Part shown: positions 16,730 to 25,603 of the stretch, piece after piece
Layout of the letters: every line of letters begins with the position of its first letter
How positions within the stretch are numbered: position 1 is the stretch's first letter
Source of the DNA: Candidatus Cloacimonas sp.
GTDB taxonomy: Bacteria; Cloacimonadota; Cloacimonadia; Cloacimonadales; Cloacimonadaceae
Length of the DNA stretch: 36,220 bases
Assembly: GCA_039680785.1 (NCBI GenBank)
Contig: JBDKSF010000082.1
Span: 1 to 36,220 of the forward strand
Direction of reading: 5' to 3'
Translations under genes and position numbers: made by a program
The notes under the pieces: generated by a model
What the model was told of the DNA's origin: nothing
Databases searched by the model: none
What the model saw: only the letters and a program-made list of their open reading frames with translations

Positions 16730-17227
16730 ATGCTATATTATCTTTGTCTCGGTTCCAATACGGAAGATCCCAACGCCCAACTGGATGAGGCAATAGAGCG
16801 GTTGTCAATGCTTTCTGGAATTGAAATTATGCGCAAATCCTCACGCATAATTACGAAACCCTACGGAATGAAGAATCAGCCAGATTTTATAAATCAGGTG
16901 CTGGAAATAGATAATAATTATTCGCCTCAGGAATTAATGGAAAAGCTTCTGCATATCGAAATGACTATGGGACGCCTAAGAAGAATAAAATGGGGACCTC
17001 GTAACATTGATATAGATATTCTTCTGGCAGGAGATTTGAAATTGGATAGTAGAATCACGCCACAAGAAAATCCCTGGCCCAGTGTGATTATTCCCCATCC
17101 AGATTTGCATAATAGAGAATTTGTTTTATGCTTGCTTAATGAACTTATCCCCGACGCCGTGCATCCCGTTTTACATAAAACAATAAGTGAATTATATAAA
17201 GAAATATCTGCTAAGGAAGAACTATAA
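16730..17227 (+). CDS. folK: 2-amino-4-hydroxy-6-hydroxymethyldihydropteridine pyrophosphokinase FolK
   Basis: FolK (HPPK) transfers pyrophosphate from ATP to hydroxymethyl-dihydropterin, the product of FolB. Key motifs are YLCLGSNTEDP at the N-terminus, YGMKNQPDFINQV, the signature WGPRNIDIDILL near residue 85 and IPHPDLHNREFVL. The 165 residues are standard. No folP is nearby, so the next step is encoded elsewhere. It overlaps the GlmU-like gene by one base (TAATG). Confidence 0.95.
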   Translation: MLYYLCLGSNTEDPNAQLDEAIERLSMLSGIEIMRKSSRIITKPYGMKNQPDFINQVLEIDNNYSPQELMEKLLHIEMTMGRLRRIKWGPRNIDIDILLAGDLKLDSRITPQENPWPSVIIPHPDLHNREFVLCLLNELIPDAVHPVLHKTISELYKEISAKEEL

Positions 17228-18255
17228 TGAGTAATCTGTCAGCAATTATTTTGGCTGCAGGAAAAGGCACAAGAATGAAATCGGAAAGAGCTAAAGTTAC
17301 TTTGCCGCTGGCTGAAAAACCAATGATTCAGAGAGTGGTAGATACTGCTTTGGCTACTAAGTGTCAAAAGATCTATGTTGTAGTGGGCTACCTGAAAAAC
17401 AGCGTGATAGCTGCCCTCGAAGATAATGACAGAATTGAATTTGTGGAGCAAAAAGAACAGCTCGGAACAGGCAATGCCGTAATTACAACTGAACCGTATT
17501 GGAAGGATTTAGATCAGGATGTGTTTATTTTATGTGGAGATGTTCCTTTACTTAGTGTGCAAACCCTTATCCAATTATATGAAAAGCATAAAAATGAACA
17601 GGCATCCTGCACAATTCTAACGGCCTTCTTAGAAGACCCGGGAAAATATGGACGCATTTTGCGCAATAACGAAGGGAACATATACAGCATCATTGAATAC
17701 AAAGATGCCAACGAAGAACAGCGGAAAATTAAAGAATGGAATACCGGCATCTATTGTTTTAAAGTAGGAGATTTGTTTAGCGCTTTAAAACAGACCTCCA
17801 ATAACAATAAACAGGGAGAATATTACCTTACCGACACAGTGGAAATTCTCGCTAAGCAAGGTAAAATTATCTCCAGTATTGTGCTGGAGGACTTGTTGGA
17901 AGCTTCCGGAGTGAATTCTCAGGAAGAATTGGCTGCCTTGGAAAATAGTTATGTGGATCGCATTCGCAAAAAATGGCTGAATAGCGGAGTTATCATTCAC
18001 AATCCGGAAACCGTTTATATCGGTGATGAAGTTATTATTGAACCCGATGTGGAAATCTATCAGAATACTGTCATCAAAGGCAAATGTATGCTGGAAAAGG
18101 GTTGTGTAATAGGTCCCGGAGGTCTTTTGGAAAATAGCACCGTTTCGCTTGATTCCATTTTGCAGGGACACAATATTTTGGTGAATGCCATTATGCCGGA
18201 ACACCATATTTTGAGCTACGGATCCAATATAATTGAAGAAATGCAATATGAATAA
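17227..18255 (+). CDS. GlmU-like sugar-1-phosphate nucleotidyltransferase lacking the acetyltransferase domain
   Basis: The N-terminal 230 residues are a GlmU-type uridylyltransferase: LAAGKGTRMKSERAK, EQLGTGNAV (the usual GTGHAV has N for H), LCGDVPLL, YGRILRN, IIEYKDANEEQRKIKE, NTGIYCF and GEYYLTDTVEI. Only four or five left-handed beta-helix turns follow (VYIGDEVIIEPDVEI, VIGPGGLLENSTV), ending at residue 342. GlmU is normally about 455 residues. The acetyl-CoA and catalytic histidine region is absent, so it probably makes UDP-GlcNAc or another UDP-sugar without acetylating glucosamine-1-phosphate. The frame is intact and no degraded second half follows; the HIT gene overlaps its end by 8 nt. 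Confidence 0.9.
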   Translation: MSNLSAIILAAGKGTRMKSERAKVTLPLAEKPMIQRVVDTALATKCQKIYVVVGYLKNSVIAALEDNDRIEFVEQKEQLGTGNAVITTEPYWKDLDQDVFILCGDVPLLSVQTLIQLYEKHKNEQASCTILTAFLEDPGKYGRILRNNEGNIYSIIEYKDANEEQRKIKEWNTGIYCFKVGDLFSALKQTSNNNKQGEYYLTDTVEILAKQGKIISSIVLEDLLEASGVNSQEELAALENSYVDRIRKKWLNSGVIIHNPETVYIGDEVIIEPDVEIYQNTVIKGKCMLEKGCVIGPGGLLENSTVSLDSILQGHNILVNAIMPEHHILSYGSNIIEEMQYE

Positions 18256-18784
18256 TCAAAATAAGGACAACGGAGAAAAGCACTATCTTTATTCTCCTTG
18301 GCGTCTGGATTATATATTAGGTGACAAAATGGATGATTGCGTTTTATGTCGTTTCCAAAATCCTGATAATGATAAAGATAACTTGATTGTCTATAGAGCC
18401 AATGCCTGTTATGTAATGTTGAATCGCTATCCTTATAATAACGGACATCTGATGATTATTCCTTATCAACATTCCGCTTCTATAACGGATTTGGAATTGG
18501 ACACCTGGCTGGAAATGTGTTCCTTGGTAAGAGACACGGAACAAATTTTATTGCGAGTTTATCATTGTGACGGCATAAATATTGGCATCAATCTGGGTTG
18601 TGCAGCCGGAGCTGGAATTGCAGAACATTTGCACATTCATCTTGTTCCACGCTGGCAAGGAGATAGCAATTTTATGACTATTATCGGTGGCGAAAGAGTT
18701 ATCCCTGAGTCCTTTGAAGTTGCTTTCGCCAAATTAGCGCCTGAATTTGCAAAACTTGCTAAAACTAAAGAGCTTAACAGTTGA
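18248..18784 (+). CDS. HIT family hydrolase/phosphorylase
   Basis: This histidine-triad nucleotide-binding protein shows EHLHIHLVPRW, which fits H-x-H-x-H-x-x with the catalytic middle histidine. NRYPYNNGHLMIIPYQH and the N-terminal SPWRLDYI and CVLC are typical of the Ap4A-phosphorylase-like branch. It probably acts on a nucleoside polyphosphate or an adenylylated small molecule. The frame extends to a TTG at 18233, but the ATG at 18248 (178 aa) is preferred. It overlaps the preceding stop by 8 nt and the next gene by 4 nt (TTGA). Confidence 0.9.
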   Translation: MNNQNKDNGEKHYLYSPWRLDYILGDKMDDCVLCRFQNPDNDKDNLIVYRANACYVMLNRYPYNNGHLMIIPYQHSASITDLELDTWLEMCSLVRDTEQILLRVYHCDGINIGINLGCAAGAGIAEHLHIHLVPRWQGDSNFMTIIGGERVIPESFEVAFAKLAPEFAKLAKTKELNS

Positions 18785-19227
18785 GTTTGACAAACAAACC
18801 CCCTGAAAAAAACTTGCCCTCAAAAAAGAGTTTGATAGTATCTGTCATTCTGATTCTTTTGGTTACGACAGCAGTTATCCTGTATTTTGCCTTAAAAAAC
18901 AGAAATTCAGAGACCAAAAATTTTCACGCAGAGGACAAGTTCCCTGCAATTAAAGTAATAGTGACCAATGGTTGCGGATATGAACATCTGGCGGCTGATT
19001 TTGCCGCTGCATTGAAAGATAAAAATATTGAGGTGGTAAGTTTGTCACAGACCTCCAAACCGATATATGACAAAACCATAATCGTTATCCGCAAAGGCGA
19101 TATGCAGGATTTGAATCGCTTGCAAAAAATGACTGGAATCCAGCGCTGGACAAGCGCATACAATGAATATTTCGGTGCCGATTTTGAAATCATCGTCGGC
19201 AGGGATTATGAACAGTTTTTACCATAA
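18781..19227 (+). CDS. membrane-anchored LytR C-terminal (LytR_C) domain protein
   Basis: A short cytoplasmic tail, one transmembrane helix (about residues 19-38) and an extracytoplasmic LytR_C domain are visible. The domain starts at IKVIVTNGCGYEHLAADFA and includes DKTIIVIRKGD. LytR_C domains accompany cell-envelope proteins, and this one has no LCP catalytic domain. The 148 residues end FEIIVGRDYEQFLP. The start is a TTG that overlaps the HIT stop (TTGA). Genes of LytR type next to rsfS are found in many bacteria, which supports the call. Confidence 0.8.
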   Translation: MSLTNKPPEKNLPSKKSLIVSVILILLVTTAVILYFALKNRNSETKNFHAEDKFPAIKVIVTNGCGYEHLAADFAAALKDKNIEVVSLSQTSKPIYDKTIIVIRKGDMQDLNRLQKMTGIQRWTSAYNEYFGADFEIIVGRDYEQFLP

Positions 19228-19245
19228 ATAAGGGAGAAGATATCA

Positions 19246-19596
19246 GTGAGTAATTTCAGCAAAGAAGCCATTATCACCTGGCTGAAAGAGAAGAAAGCAG
19301 AAAACATTCGCATTTATGATATGCAAGATAAATGTGATTATACAGATACAATAATCGTTTGCGAAGGCAATGCCGATGTTCATAATAAAGCTATTGCCAA
19401 TTACCTTTTGGATATGCTAAAAGAAAATCATCTGCCATTGTTAAGCAAGGAAGGCATTGATTTTGGGCACTGGATTTTGATTGATGGCGGAGAAATTATC
19501 GTGCATATCTTTTTACCTGAAACAAGGGATTTTTATCATATAGATGACCTTTTAACCAAAATAGTGAATACGCAGACACAAGAGAGTAACAAATGA
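19246..19596 (+). CDS. rsfS: ribosomal silencing factor RsfS
   Basis: RsfS binds ribosomal protein uL14 and blocks subunit joining during starvation. The family motifs are IYDMQDKCDYTDTIIVCEGNA near residue 25, EGIDFGHWILIDGGEIIVHIF and ETRDFYHIDDL. The 116 residues match the family. The GTG start has GGAGA about nine bases upstream. It overlaps argS by 4 nt (ATGA). Confidence 0.95.
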   Translation: MSNFSKEAIITWLKEKKAENIRIYDMQDKCDYTDTIIVCEGNADVHNKAIANYLLDMLKENHLPLLSKEGIDFGHWILIDGGEIIVHIFLPETRDFYHIDDLLTKIVNTQTQESNK

Positions 19597-21242
19597 TTAA
19601 AGAACTACTGCATAAAAATATCGTGGAAGCACTGGATGCACTGAATCTTAGCCACTCAAAAGAGTTTGGCGTGGATGTTCCCAATAATTCTGAATTTGGT
19701 GATTTTTCTACTAACGCCGCTTTGGTCTTGGGTAAAGAAAACAAACAGTCCCCAAAGCAACTGGCGGAGAAAATAGTAAAAGAACTGAAGAAAAATAAAG
19801 CATTTAAAAAGCTGGAAATAGCAGGGCCTGGTTTTATCAATTTTTACTTAGCGCCTGCTTTATATCAACAGGTATTTTGGGAGATTTACAAAAACGAAGA
19901 ATATGGCAAAAGCGATTTCGGTAATGGCGAAAAAATATTACTGGAATTCGTTAGCGCCAATCCCACCGGTCCATTAAATATTGTAAATGCTCGTGCCGCC
20001 GCTTTTGGAGACACGCTTTATCGTATTATGAAATGTGTGGGTTATGCTCCTGCCAGAGAATTTTACATAAACGATGCCGGTAACCAAGTGGATATTTTGG
20101 CGGAGTCATTGGAACTGCGTTTGCGGGAAATCCACGGAGAGAAAATTGGGGAATTTCCTTATGAAGCATATCATGGAGAGTATGTAAAACATTTGGCTCA
20201 TCGCTTAAACGCTTTGGAAGGAACCCGTGTTTTTATGCTGCCTGAAAAAGACCGTTTGGAACACTTAAAAGAATTTGCTCTTTCTGAACTACTGGAAATG
20301 CAAAGAAGCTCTCTGGAAAAATTCGGAGTGGTATTTGAAGGTTGGGTTTCGGAAAAAGTTTTAAGATCTGAAGGTGTTGTGGAAGAAGTGCTTTCCTATT
20401 TAACTGAAGCCGATTGCACTTATGAAAAAGAGGATGCCATCTGGTTTTGCAGCACCAAGTTTGGCGACGATAAAGATAGAGTCCTGATGAAATCGGATGG
20501 TTCAATTACTTATTGCGTCCCCGACATTGCTTATCACCTAACGAAAATTCAGCGCGGATTCACTAAATTGATTGATATTTTCGGTCCCGATCATCATGGA
20601 TATGTTCCTCGGATCAGAGCTGCCTTCAGAGCATTGAATTATGACGATTCCATCTTAGAATTCATTTTCCTGCAGCAAGTGAACATTTTTGAAAGCGGAG
20701 AGAGAATAAAGATGAGCAAGCGGGCAGGTAAAATTGTCACTATGGACGAACTTATAAGTGTTGTAGGTAAAGATGCAGCTCGTTATTTTTTCATAGCTCG
20801 CAAAGCAAATGCCCATTTGAATTTTGATTTGGAGCTGGCGTTGAAAAAGAATAACGAAAATCCTGTTTATTACTGTCAATATGCTCACGCTCGTATTTGC
20901 AGCATCATCAAAAAAGCACGCAGCGTTAAAATGTACCCGAAGCACTTTACGAAGGAAATGGCAGGAAAACTAACCAAACCGGAAGAATTGGTTCTGATTC
21001 AAAAGATGGCAGACCTTCCGGAGCTGTTGATTCTGATCGCTAAATATCGCGAACCACATCGCTTAACTACCTATTTGGAAGAATTTGCTTCTTTGCTACA
21101 TCACTACTATGAAAAATATCAGATTGTAAATCCGAAGAATCCCACTCTTACTCAGGCACGCTTGATGTTGCTAATAACCGTAAAAAAAGTTATGGAAATT
21201 TGTTTTGATTTGCTGGGTATTAGCGCTCCGGAAAAAATGTAA
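19593..21242 (+). CDS. argS: arginyl-tRNA synthetase
   Basis: ArgS charges tRNA-Arg. Domain order is an N-terminal Add1 domain (about 1-100, including FGDFSTNAA and IAGPGFINFYL), the class I catalytic core, KMSKR at 373-377, and a DALR anticodon-binding domain (YYCQYAHARICSIIKKA onward). The HIGH motif position reads NPTGPLNIVNARAA, so residues 129-132 are N-I-V-N instead of H-x-G-H. The surrounding SANPTGPL and AREFYINDAGNQ are intact. The 549 residues are normal. The protein looks full-length, not decayed. A tRNA-Arg gene lies elsewhere in this window. Confidence 0.95.
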   Translation: MIKELLHKNIVEALDALNLSHSKEFGVDVPNNSEFGDFSTNAALVLGKENKQSPKQLAEKIVKELKKNKAFKKLEIAGPGFINFYLAPALYQQVFWEIYKNEEYGKSDFGNGEKILLEFVSANPTGPLNIVNARAAAFGDTLYRIMKCVGYAPAREFYINDAGNQVDILAESLELRLREIHGEKIGEFPYEAYHGEYVKHLAHRLNALEGTRVFMLPEKDRLEHLKEFALSELLEMQRSSLEKFGVVFEGWVSEKVLRSEGVVEEVLSYLTEADCTYEKEDAIWFCSTKFGDDKDRVLMKSDGSITYCVPDIAYHLTKIQRGFTKLIDIFGPDHHGYVPRIRAAFRALNYDDSILEFIFLQQVNIFESGERIKMSKRAGKIVTMDELISVVGKDAARYFFIARKANAHLNFDLELALKKNNENPVYYCQYAHARICSIIKKARSVKMYPKHFTKEMAGKLTKPEELVLIQKMADLPELLILIAKYREPHRLTTYLEEFASLLHHYYEKYQIVNPKNPTLTQARLMLLITVKKVMEICFDLLGISAPEKM

Positions 21243-21260
21243 TAGCAGCAAGAACATTAA

Positions 21261-21707
21261 ATGAATACTTCTTTCAGCATTCGCCCACTCTTTAGAGAAG
21301 ATATTGAATCTGTGCAAAAGATTGAGCGTTTGGTTTTTTCTGATCCCTGGCCTGATGAAGCATTTACAGATTTTCTTAGTCCTTGGTATTATGCTTTGTT
21401 ACACGACGAACAAGTAATCGGTTATATTTTTTATTATGGAACGAGAGAAGAAAGAGAAGTCATAAATTTTGCCATTCAGCCAGATTTTCAAGGTATGGGA
21501 TTGGGAGAATTTTTGTTGATGGAGACCATGCGACTAATGACTGAAGATGGAGGAAAACTCATCTTTTTGGAAGTGCGTATTTCCAATTACAAAGCTCGTT
21601 GTCTCTATGAAAAAGTAGGTTTTCAAGAAATCGGACTAAGAAAGAACTACTACAAAAAGCCAGAAGAGGATGCCATAGTAATGGTATATAATAATTATGC
21701 ATTATGA
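21261..21707 (+). CDS. rimI: GNAT acetyltransferase, probable ribosomal protein S18-alanine N-acetyltransferase RimI
   Basis: A single GNAT domain of 148 residues has the acetyl-CoA loop DFQGMGLGEFLL (Q-x-x-G-x-G) near residue 75 and the C-terminal ARCLYEKVGFQEIGLRKNYY, typical of RimI. EDIESVQKIERLVFSDPWPDEAF at the N-terminus also fits. RimI acetylates the N-terminal alanine of bS18, but other protein targets are possible. The gene follows argS by 18 bases and overlaps nadB by 11 nt. Confidence 0.9.
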   Translation: MNTSFSIRPLFREDIESVQKIERLVFSDPWPDEAFTDFLSPWYYALLHDEQVIGYIFYYGTREEREVINFAIQPDFQGMGLGEFLLMETMRLMTEDGGKLIFLEVRISNYKARCLYEKVGFQEIGLRKNYYKKPEEDAIVMVYNNYAL

Positions 21708-23298
21708 ATATGATTATTTAGTCATCGGCAGCGGAATTGCCGGTTTGATATATGCTCTGCAAGTTTCCCAATTTGGAAAAGTTGCAGTGATTACTAAAAG
21801 TTCCTTAAATGATTGCAACACAGATCACGCGCAAGGTGGAATTGCAGCTGCCATTGATGTTAAGGACTCTTTTGAAGCACATATTGAAGATACTTATCAA
21901 GCGGGAGCGGCATTGGGAAAGCGTCAAGTTATCTCCGAAATAATTTCTTCCGCACCTGCGCTAATTCAATATTTGATAGATTTGGGCACCGATTTCACCG
22001 TTAGAGACCCCAACTATGACATCTGTCTGGAAAATCTGTCTCTGACAATGGAGGGAGGACACACTCGCCGCAGAATTGCTTATGCGGCAGATTCTACAGG
22101 CCACCAAATTATGGAAGCGTTGATTACTCAGTGTCGGAAACATCCTAATATAGAGATTTATGAAAATCATATCGCCATAGACCTGATAACTCAGCATCAT
22201 ATCGTTCAGGATGAAGGTTTTGTCCCCGGCATTTCTTGTTGGGGCGCTTATGTTCTGGATACAGTTGACAATCAGGTAAGTATTTTTAAAGCCAAAAAAA
22301 CAATGATGGCTACCGGTGGAGCGGCACAAATTTATACCCCCAATACCAATCCTAAAGTTACTACTGGCGATGGAATGGCTATGGCTCGTTTGGCAGGAGC
22401 GCGTTTAGTTAATATGGAATTTGTCCAATTTCATCCCACCGCTTTTTGGAGTCCGGATGGCTATACTTTTTTAATCAGCGAGTCATTAAGAGGTGAAGGA
22501 GCGGTTTTATGTTTGTCGGATGGCAGCACTTTTATGGAAAAATATCATCCACAGGGCAATTTAGCGCCGCGAGACATCGTTTCGAGAGCCATAGATAGCG
22601 AGCTGAAAAAAAGAGGAGAAAAATTTTGCTATCTGGATGCTACCAAAGTTCCTGCAGAACAACTGCTAAAGCATTTTACTTCAATAAACGCTATGTTACA
22701 GGCAAGAGGCATTGATTTTACCAAAGATCCCATTCCGGTTGCTCCCGCGGCACATTATTTTTGCGGAGGCGTTCTTTCCACCATTGAAGGCATCACCGAT
22801 ATCCACAATCTTTTTGTAGCGGGAGAATCTGCCTGTTGTGGATTGCATGGAGCCAATCGTTTAGCATCCAATTCCTTGTTGGAAGCATTAGTTATGGCTT
22901 ACAAAGCAGGAAATCATCCTTCCAATTTGGAAAAAGTTCAATTTCCCCGCATTCCGGAATGGAAAGTGATAAATGAATTCAATGTTAACGAGTGGGTGGT
23001 CATTAGCCACAATCGTGAAATTATCGGAACCATTATGCAAGGTTATGCCGGAATCAGACGCAGCCGCAGATTATTAAAATATGCACTTTCTCGTCTGGAA
23101 AACATCTATACTGAAATAAATAATTTCTACCAGCATAATGCAGTTCGTAAAGAAGTGGTGGAAACCAGAAATATGGCTATTATTGCCATAGCGGTTGTTA
23201 AAAGTGCATTGATGAGAAAAGAAAGCCGCGGTGCACATTTTTTAGTTGATAATCCGGAACGCGATGATGAGCACTACCAACACGACACCATTATTTAA
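21697..23298 (+). CDS. nadB: L-aspartate oxidase NadB
   Basis: NadB oxidises L-aspartate to iminoaspartate, the first step of NAD synthesis. The FAD-binding motif is YLVIGSGIAGLIYAL, followed by DHAQGGIAAAID, EGGHTRRRIAYAADSTG, FVQFHPTAF, ESLRGEGAVL, APRDIVSRAID and GANRLASNSLLEALV. These fit aspartate oxidase better than fumarate reductase or succinate dehydrogenase. The 533 residues are normal. No nadA or nadC is in the window. In an anaerobe the electron acceptor would probably be fumarate (inference). The gene overlaps rimI by 11 nt, and the preferred tmk start lies 10 nt after its stop. Confidence 0.94.
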   Translation: MHYEYDYLVIGSGIAGLIYALQVSQFGKVAVITKSSLNDCNTDHAQGGIAAAIDVKDSFEAHIEDTYQAGAALGKRQVISEIISSAPALIQYLIDLGTDFTVRDPNYDICLENLSLTMEGGHTRRRIAYAADSTGHQIMEALITQCRKHPNIEIYENHIAIDLITQHHIVQDEGFVPGISCWGAYVLDTVDNQVSIFKAKKTMMATGGAAQIYTPNTNPKVTTGDGMAMARLAGARLVNMEFVQFHPTAFWSPDGYTFLISESLRGEGAVLCLSDGSTFMEKYHPQGNLAPRDIVSRAIDSELKKRGEKFCYLDATKVPAEQLLKHFTSINAMLQARGIDFTKDPIPVAPAAHYFCGGVLSTIEGITDIHNLFVAGESACCGLHGANRLASNSLLEALVMAYKAGNHPSNLEKVQFPRIPEWKVINEFNVNEWVVISHNREIIGTIMQGYAGIRRSRRLLKYALSRLENIYTEINNFYQHNAVRKEVVETRNMAIIAIAVVKSALMRKESRGAHFLVDNPERDDEHYQHDTII

Positions 23299-23308
23299 TA
23301 AGAGTGCT

Positions 23309-23974
23309 ATGCCCAGAAAAAATTCTCCCTGCGTAAACTCTCGCCCCGAAGGATTGTTCATTACTTTTGAGGGTATTGAAGGGAGCGGTAAAACTACCCA
23401 AATTCAACTGCTGGCAAAAGATTTTGAGTTAAAAGGCATTCCTTTTATCACTACGCGTGAACCGGGAGGAACAAAAATATCCGAGGCAATCAGAACTCTG
23501 TTGTTAAACCCCAAGTTCAGCGAAATGCAACCGGAAACGGAATTGTTATTATATTGTGCAAGCAGAGCTCAACATACCGCAGAACTCATTTTACCTTCAC
23601 TGGCAGAAGGCAAAATAGTTATTTGTGACCGCTATTTTGATTCCACTTATGCTTATCAAGGAGCGGCAAGAGAGCTGAATGAAGAAGTTATTGATATCCT
23701 CACTCAATTTTCCACTTATGGCAGAAATCCCGATTTAACCTTTCTTTTAGACCTTCCCGCAGAGGTTGGTTTAAGCAGAATTAACAATCGCAATTTAGAC
23801 CGTTTGGAACAGGAAACCCTCAGCTTTCATCAAAAAGTGCGTCAGCAATATTTAGCTATTGCCAGTAAATACTCTTTTAGATATATTGTCATAAATGGGG
23901 AAAAACAAGCGGAAGAAATTCACCGTCAGATTCTTTCCACCTTGCAGACCTATATAGGAGAACAAAATGATTAA
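23309..23974 (+). CDS. tmk: thymidylate kinase Tmk
   Basis: Tmk phosphorylates dTMP to dTDP. The P-loop is FEGIEGSGKTTQ near residue 20, REPGGTKISE follows, DRYFDSTYAYQG carries the DRY motif, and the LID region is around NRNLDRLEQETLSFHQKV. The frame is open back to a TTG at 23246 and ATGs at 23264 and 23267, all inside nadB. The ATG at 23309 gives 221 residues, closest to the family norm of about 205-215, and starts 10 nt after the nadB stop. It overlaps the protease gene by 8 nt. Confidence 0.92.
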   Translation: MPRKNSPCVNSRPEGLFITFEGIEGSGKTTQIQLLAKDFELKGIPFITTREPGGTKISEAIRTLLLNPKFSEMQPETELLLYCASRAQHTAELILPSLAEGKIVICDRYFDSTYAYQGAARELNEEVIDILTQFSTYGRNPDLTFLLDLPAEVGLSRINNRNLDRLEQETLSFHQKVRQQYLAIASKYSFRYIVINGEKQAEEIHRQILSTLQTYIGEQND

Positions 23975-25568
23975 ACCTAAACAGAAACTTGCTCTTATTT
24001 CCATAGTCAGTATTTGGGTGCTGAGTGCTTTGTTACTGATTGTAGCCACCAATGCTTATGCCCAAAACCGTCCTCAAAGCACTAATTTATATTCTCAGGT
24101 TCAGCTTTTCAGCGAGGTTCTTTATAAGCTGAAACAATATTATGTTACTGACTTGAAAGACGAAGAACTTATTAAAGCGGCTATAGATGGAATGCTTGGT
24201 TCTACAGATCCTCATACCACTTATTTCACTCCCGAAGAATTCAAGGAATTTACCACAACCACAAAAGGCACTTTTGGCGGCTTGGGAATTCAAATTGATA
24301 AAATTGGCGATTATATTACCGTTGTTTCTCCCATCGAAGGAACTCCTGCTTATAGAATGGGTATTACGGCTGGCGATAAAATTATCAAAGTAAATGGGGA
24401 ATCAATGGTCGGTTTATCAACCGACGAAGCCATCAAAAAAATGCGCGGCGATGTCGGCTCTCAAGTAAGAATAACCATCAGTCGTCCCGGTTTACCGGAA
24501 CCCATAGATTTTGAAATCACCCGCGAAACCATCAAAATAAAAAGCGTTCCCTATAGTTTCAAACTGGATAACGGAGTGGGCTATATCCGCATCACTCAAT
24601 TTAACGAAAATACAGTTACGGAATTACGCGCCGCCTTAAACACTTTGGAAAGCGAAGGCATCAAGGGTTTGATTATTGACCTGCGTTGGAATCCCGGCGG
24701 ACTTTTAGACCAAGCAGTGGATACAGTTAACGAATTTATCGGGCAAAATCGTTTGGTAGTGGAAACCAAAGGCAGAACTGAAAATAAACAACTTTTCACT
24801 CGTTATGCCACTAAAGAAAGAACTTATCCGATTATTGTTTTAGTGAATGAGGCCTCGGCAAGCGCTTCTGAAATTTTTGCCGGCAGTTTACAGGACTGGG
24901 ATAAGGGCTTGGTTATGGGCAAAAATACTTTCGGAAAAGGCAGCGTGCAACAACTTATCCCCCTTTCCAACGGCAACGGAATTAAAATTACCACTGCCTA
25001 TTATTATATCAAAAGTGGACGCTGCATTCATAAATTCAGCAATGATAACATATTGAAAGGCAAAGAAGTTAGCGAAGAAGACCTGAAAAAAGAAAGTGAA
25101 CACAACCGCGAGCAGGTATATTATACCGCCAATAACAGAAAAGTTTACGGCGGAGGCGGAATTCAACCAGACATTGTAGTAGAAAACGAATTCCTTACTC
25201 TTCTGGGAGTAGAACTGCGTCGCAAAAATGTTTTCTTCAACTTTGCCGTGGATTATCTCGTGCAACATAATCATCAGTTTGATGAAAACACGGTAATTAA
25301 CGATAAGATTATGAACGATTTCCTGGCTTATGTAAGCAAAAATGATATCAAATATACCCAAGCAGATGTAGATAGCGCCGATGCTTTTATCCGCACATCC
25401 ATCAAAAGTGAATTAGTTCGCAAAGTGCAAGGCGATTCCGAAGCATATAAAATAACTATCAGTCAGGATAAACAACTGCGGGAAGCCATCGCTTTGTTTG
25501 ATCGTTTTAAGACCTTGGAACAGATGTTTTCCTACGCCGCTTCCTTAAATGCCAAAAAGGAAAAATAG
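23967..25568 (+). CDS. C-terminal processing peptidase (S41A, Ctp/Prc family)
   Basis: This envelope serine protease cleaves proteins from their C-termini. A signal-anchor helix lies at residues 8-31 and ends NAYAQ. A PDZ domain follows at about 100-190 (GGLGIQIDKIGDYITVVSP and GTPAYRMGITAGDKII). The S41 core carries the serine-lysine pair in NEASASASEIFAG (S299) and NTFGKGSVQQ (K324), with GYIRITQFNENT upstream. Residues 390-533 form the C-terminal helical extension. The 533 residues are usual for the CtpA class. It is the last gene of the rightward run and is followed by a strong hairpin. Confidence 0.94.
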   Translation: MIKPKQKLALISIVSIWVLSALLLIVATNAYAQNRPQSTNLYSQVQLFSEVLYKLKQYYVTDLKDEELIKAAIDGMLGSTDPHTTYFTPEEFKEFTTTTKGTFGGLGIQIDKIGDYITVVSPIEGTPAYRMGITAGDKIIKVNGESMVGLSTDEAIKKMRGDVGSQVRITISRPGLPEPIDFEITRETIKIKSVPYSFKLDNGVGYIRITQFNENTVTELRAALNTLESEGIKGLIIDLRWNPGGLLDQAVDTVNEFIGQNRLVVETKGRTENKQLFTRYATKERTYPIIVLVNEASASASEIFAGSLQDWDKGLVMGKNTFGKGSVQQLIPLSNGNGIKITTAYYYIKSGRCIHKFSNDNILKGKEVSEEDLKKESEHNREQVYYTANNRKVYGGGGIQPDIVVENEFLTLLGVELRRKNVFFNFAVDYLVQHNHQFDENTVINDKIMNDFLAYVSKNDIKYTQADVDSADAFIRTSIKSELVRKVQGDSEAYKITISQDKQLREAIALFDRFKTLEQMFSYAASLNAKKEK

Positions 25569-25603
25569 GCATTTCGCCTGAATAGAAATTAGTTAGAAAC
25601 ATT

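Noticed and set aside
17785-18246. 153-codon antisense ORF over the GlmU-like gene
   Set aside because: Shadow of a well-supported gene in an AT-rich frame with no family features.
23246-23308. Longer tmk starting inside nadB
   Set aside because: The extra 21 residues precede the family start and overlap nadB; the ATG at 23309 gives the usual length.
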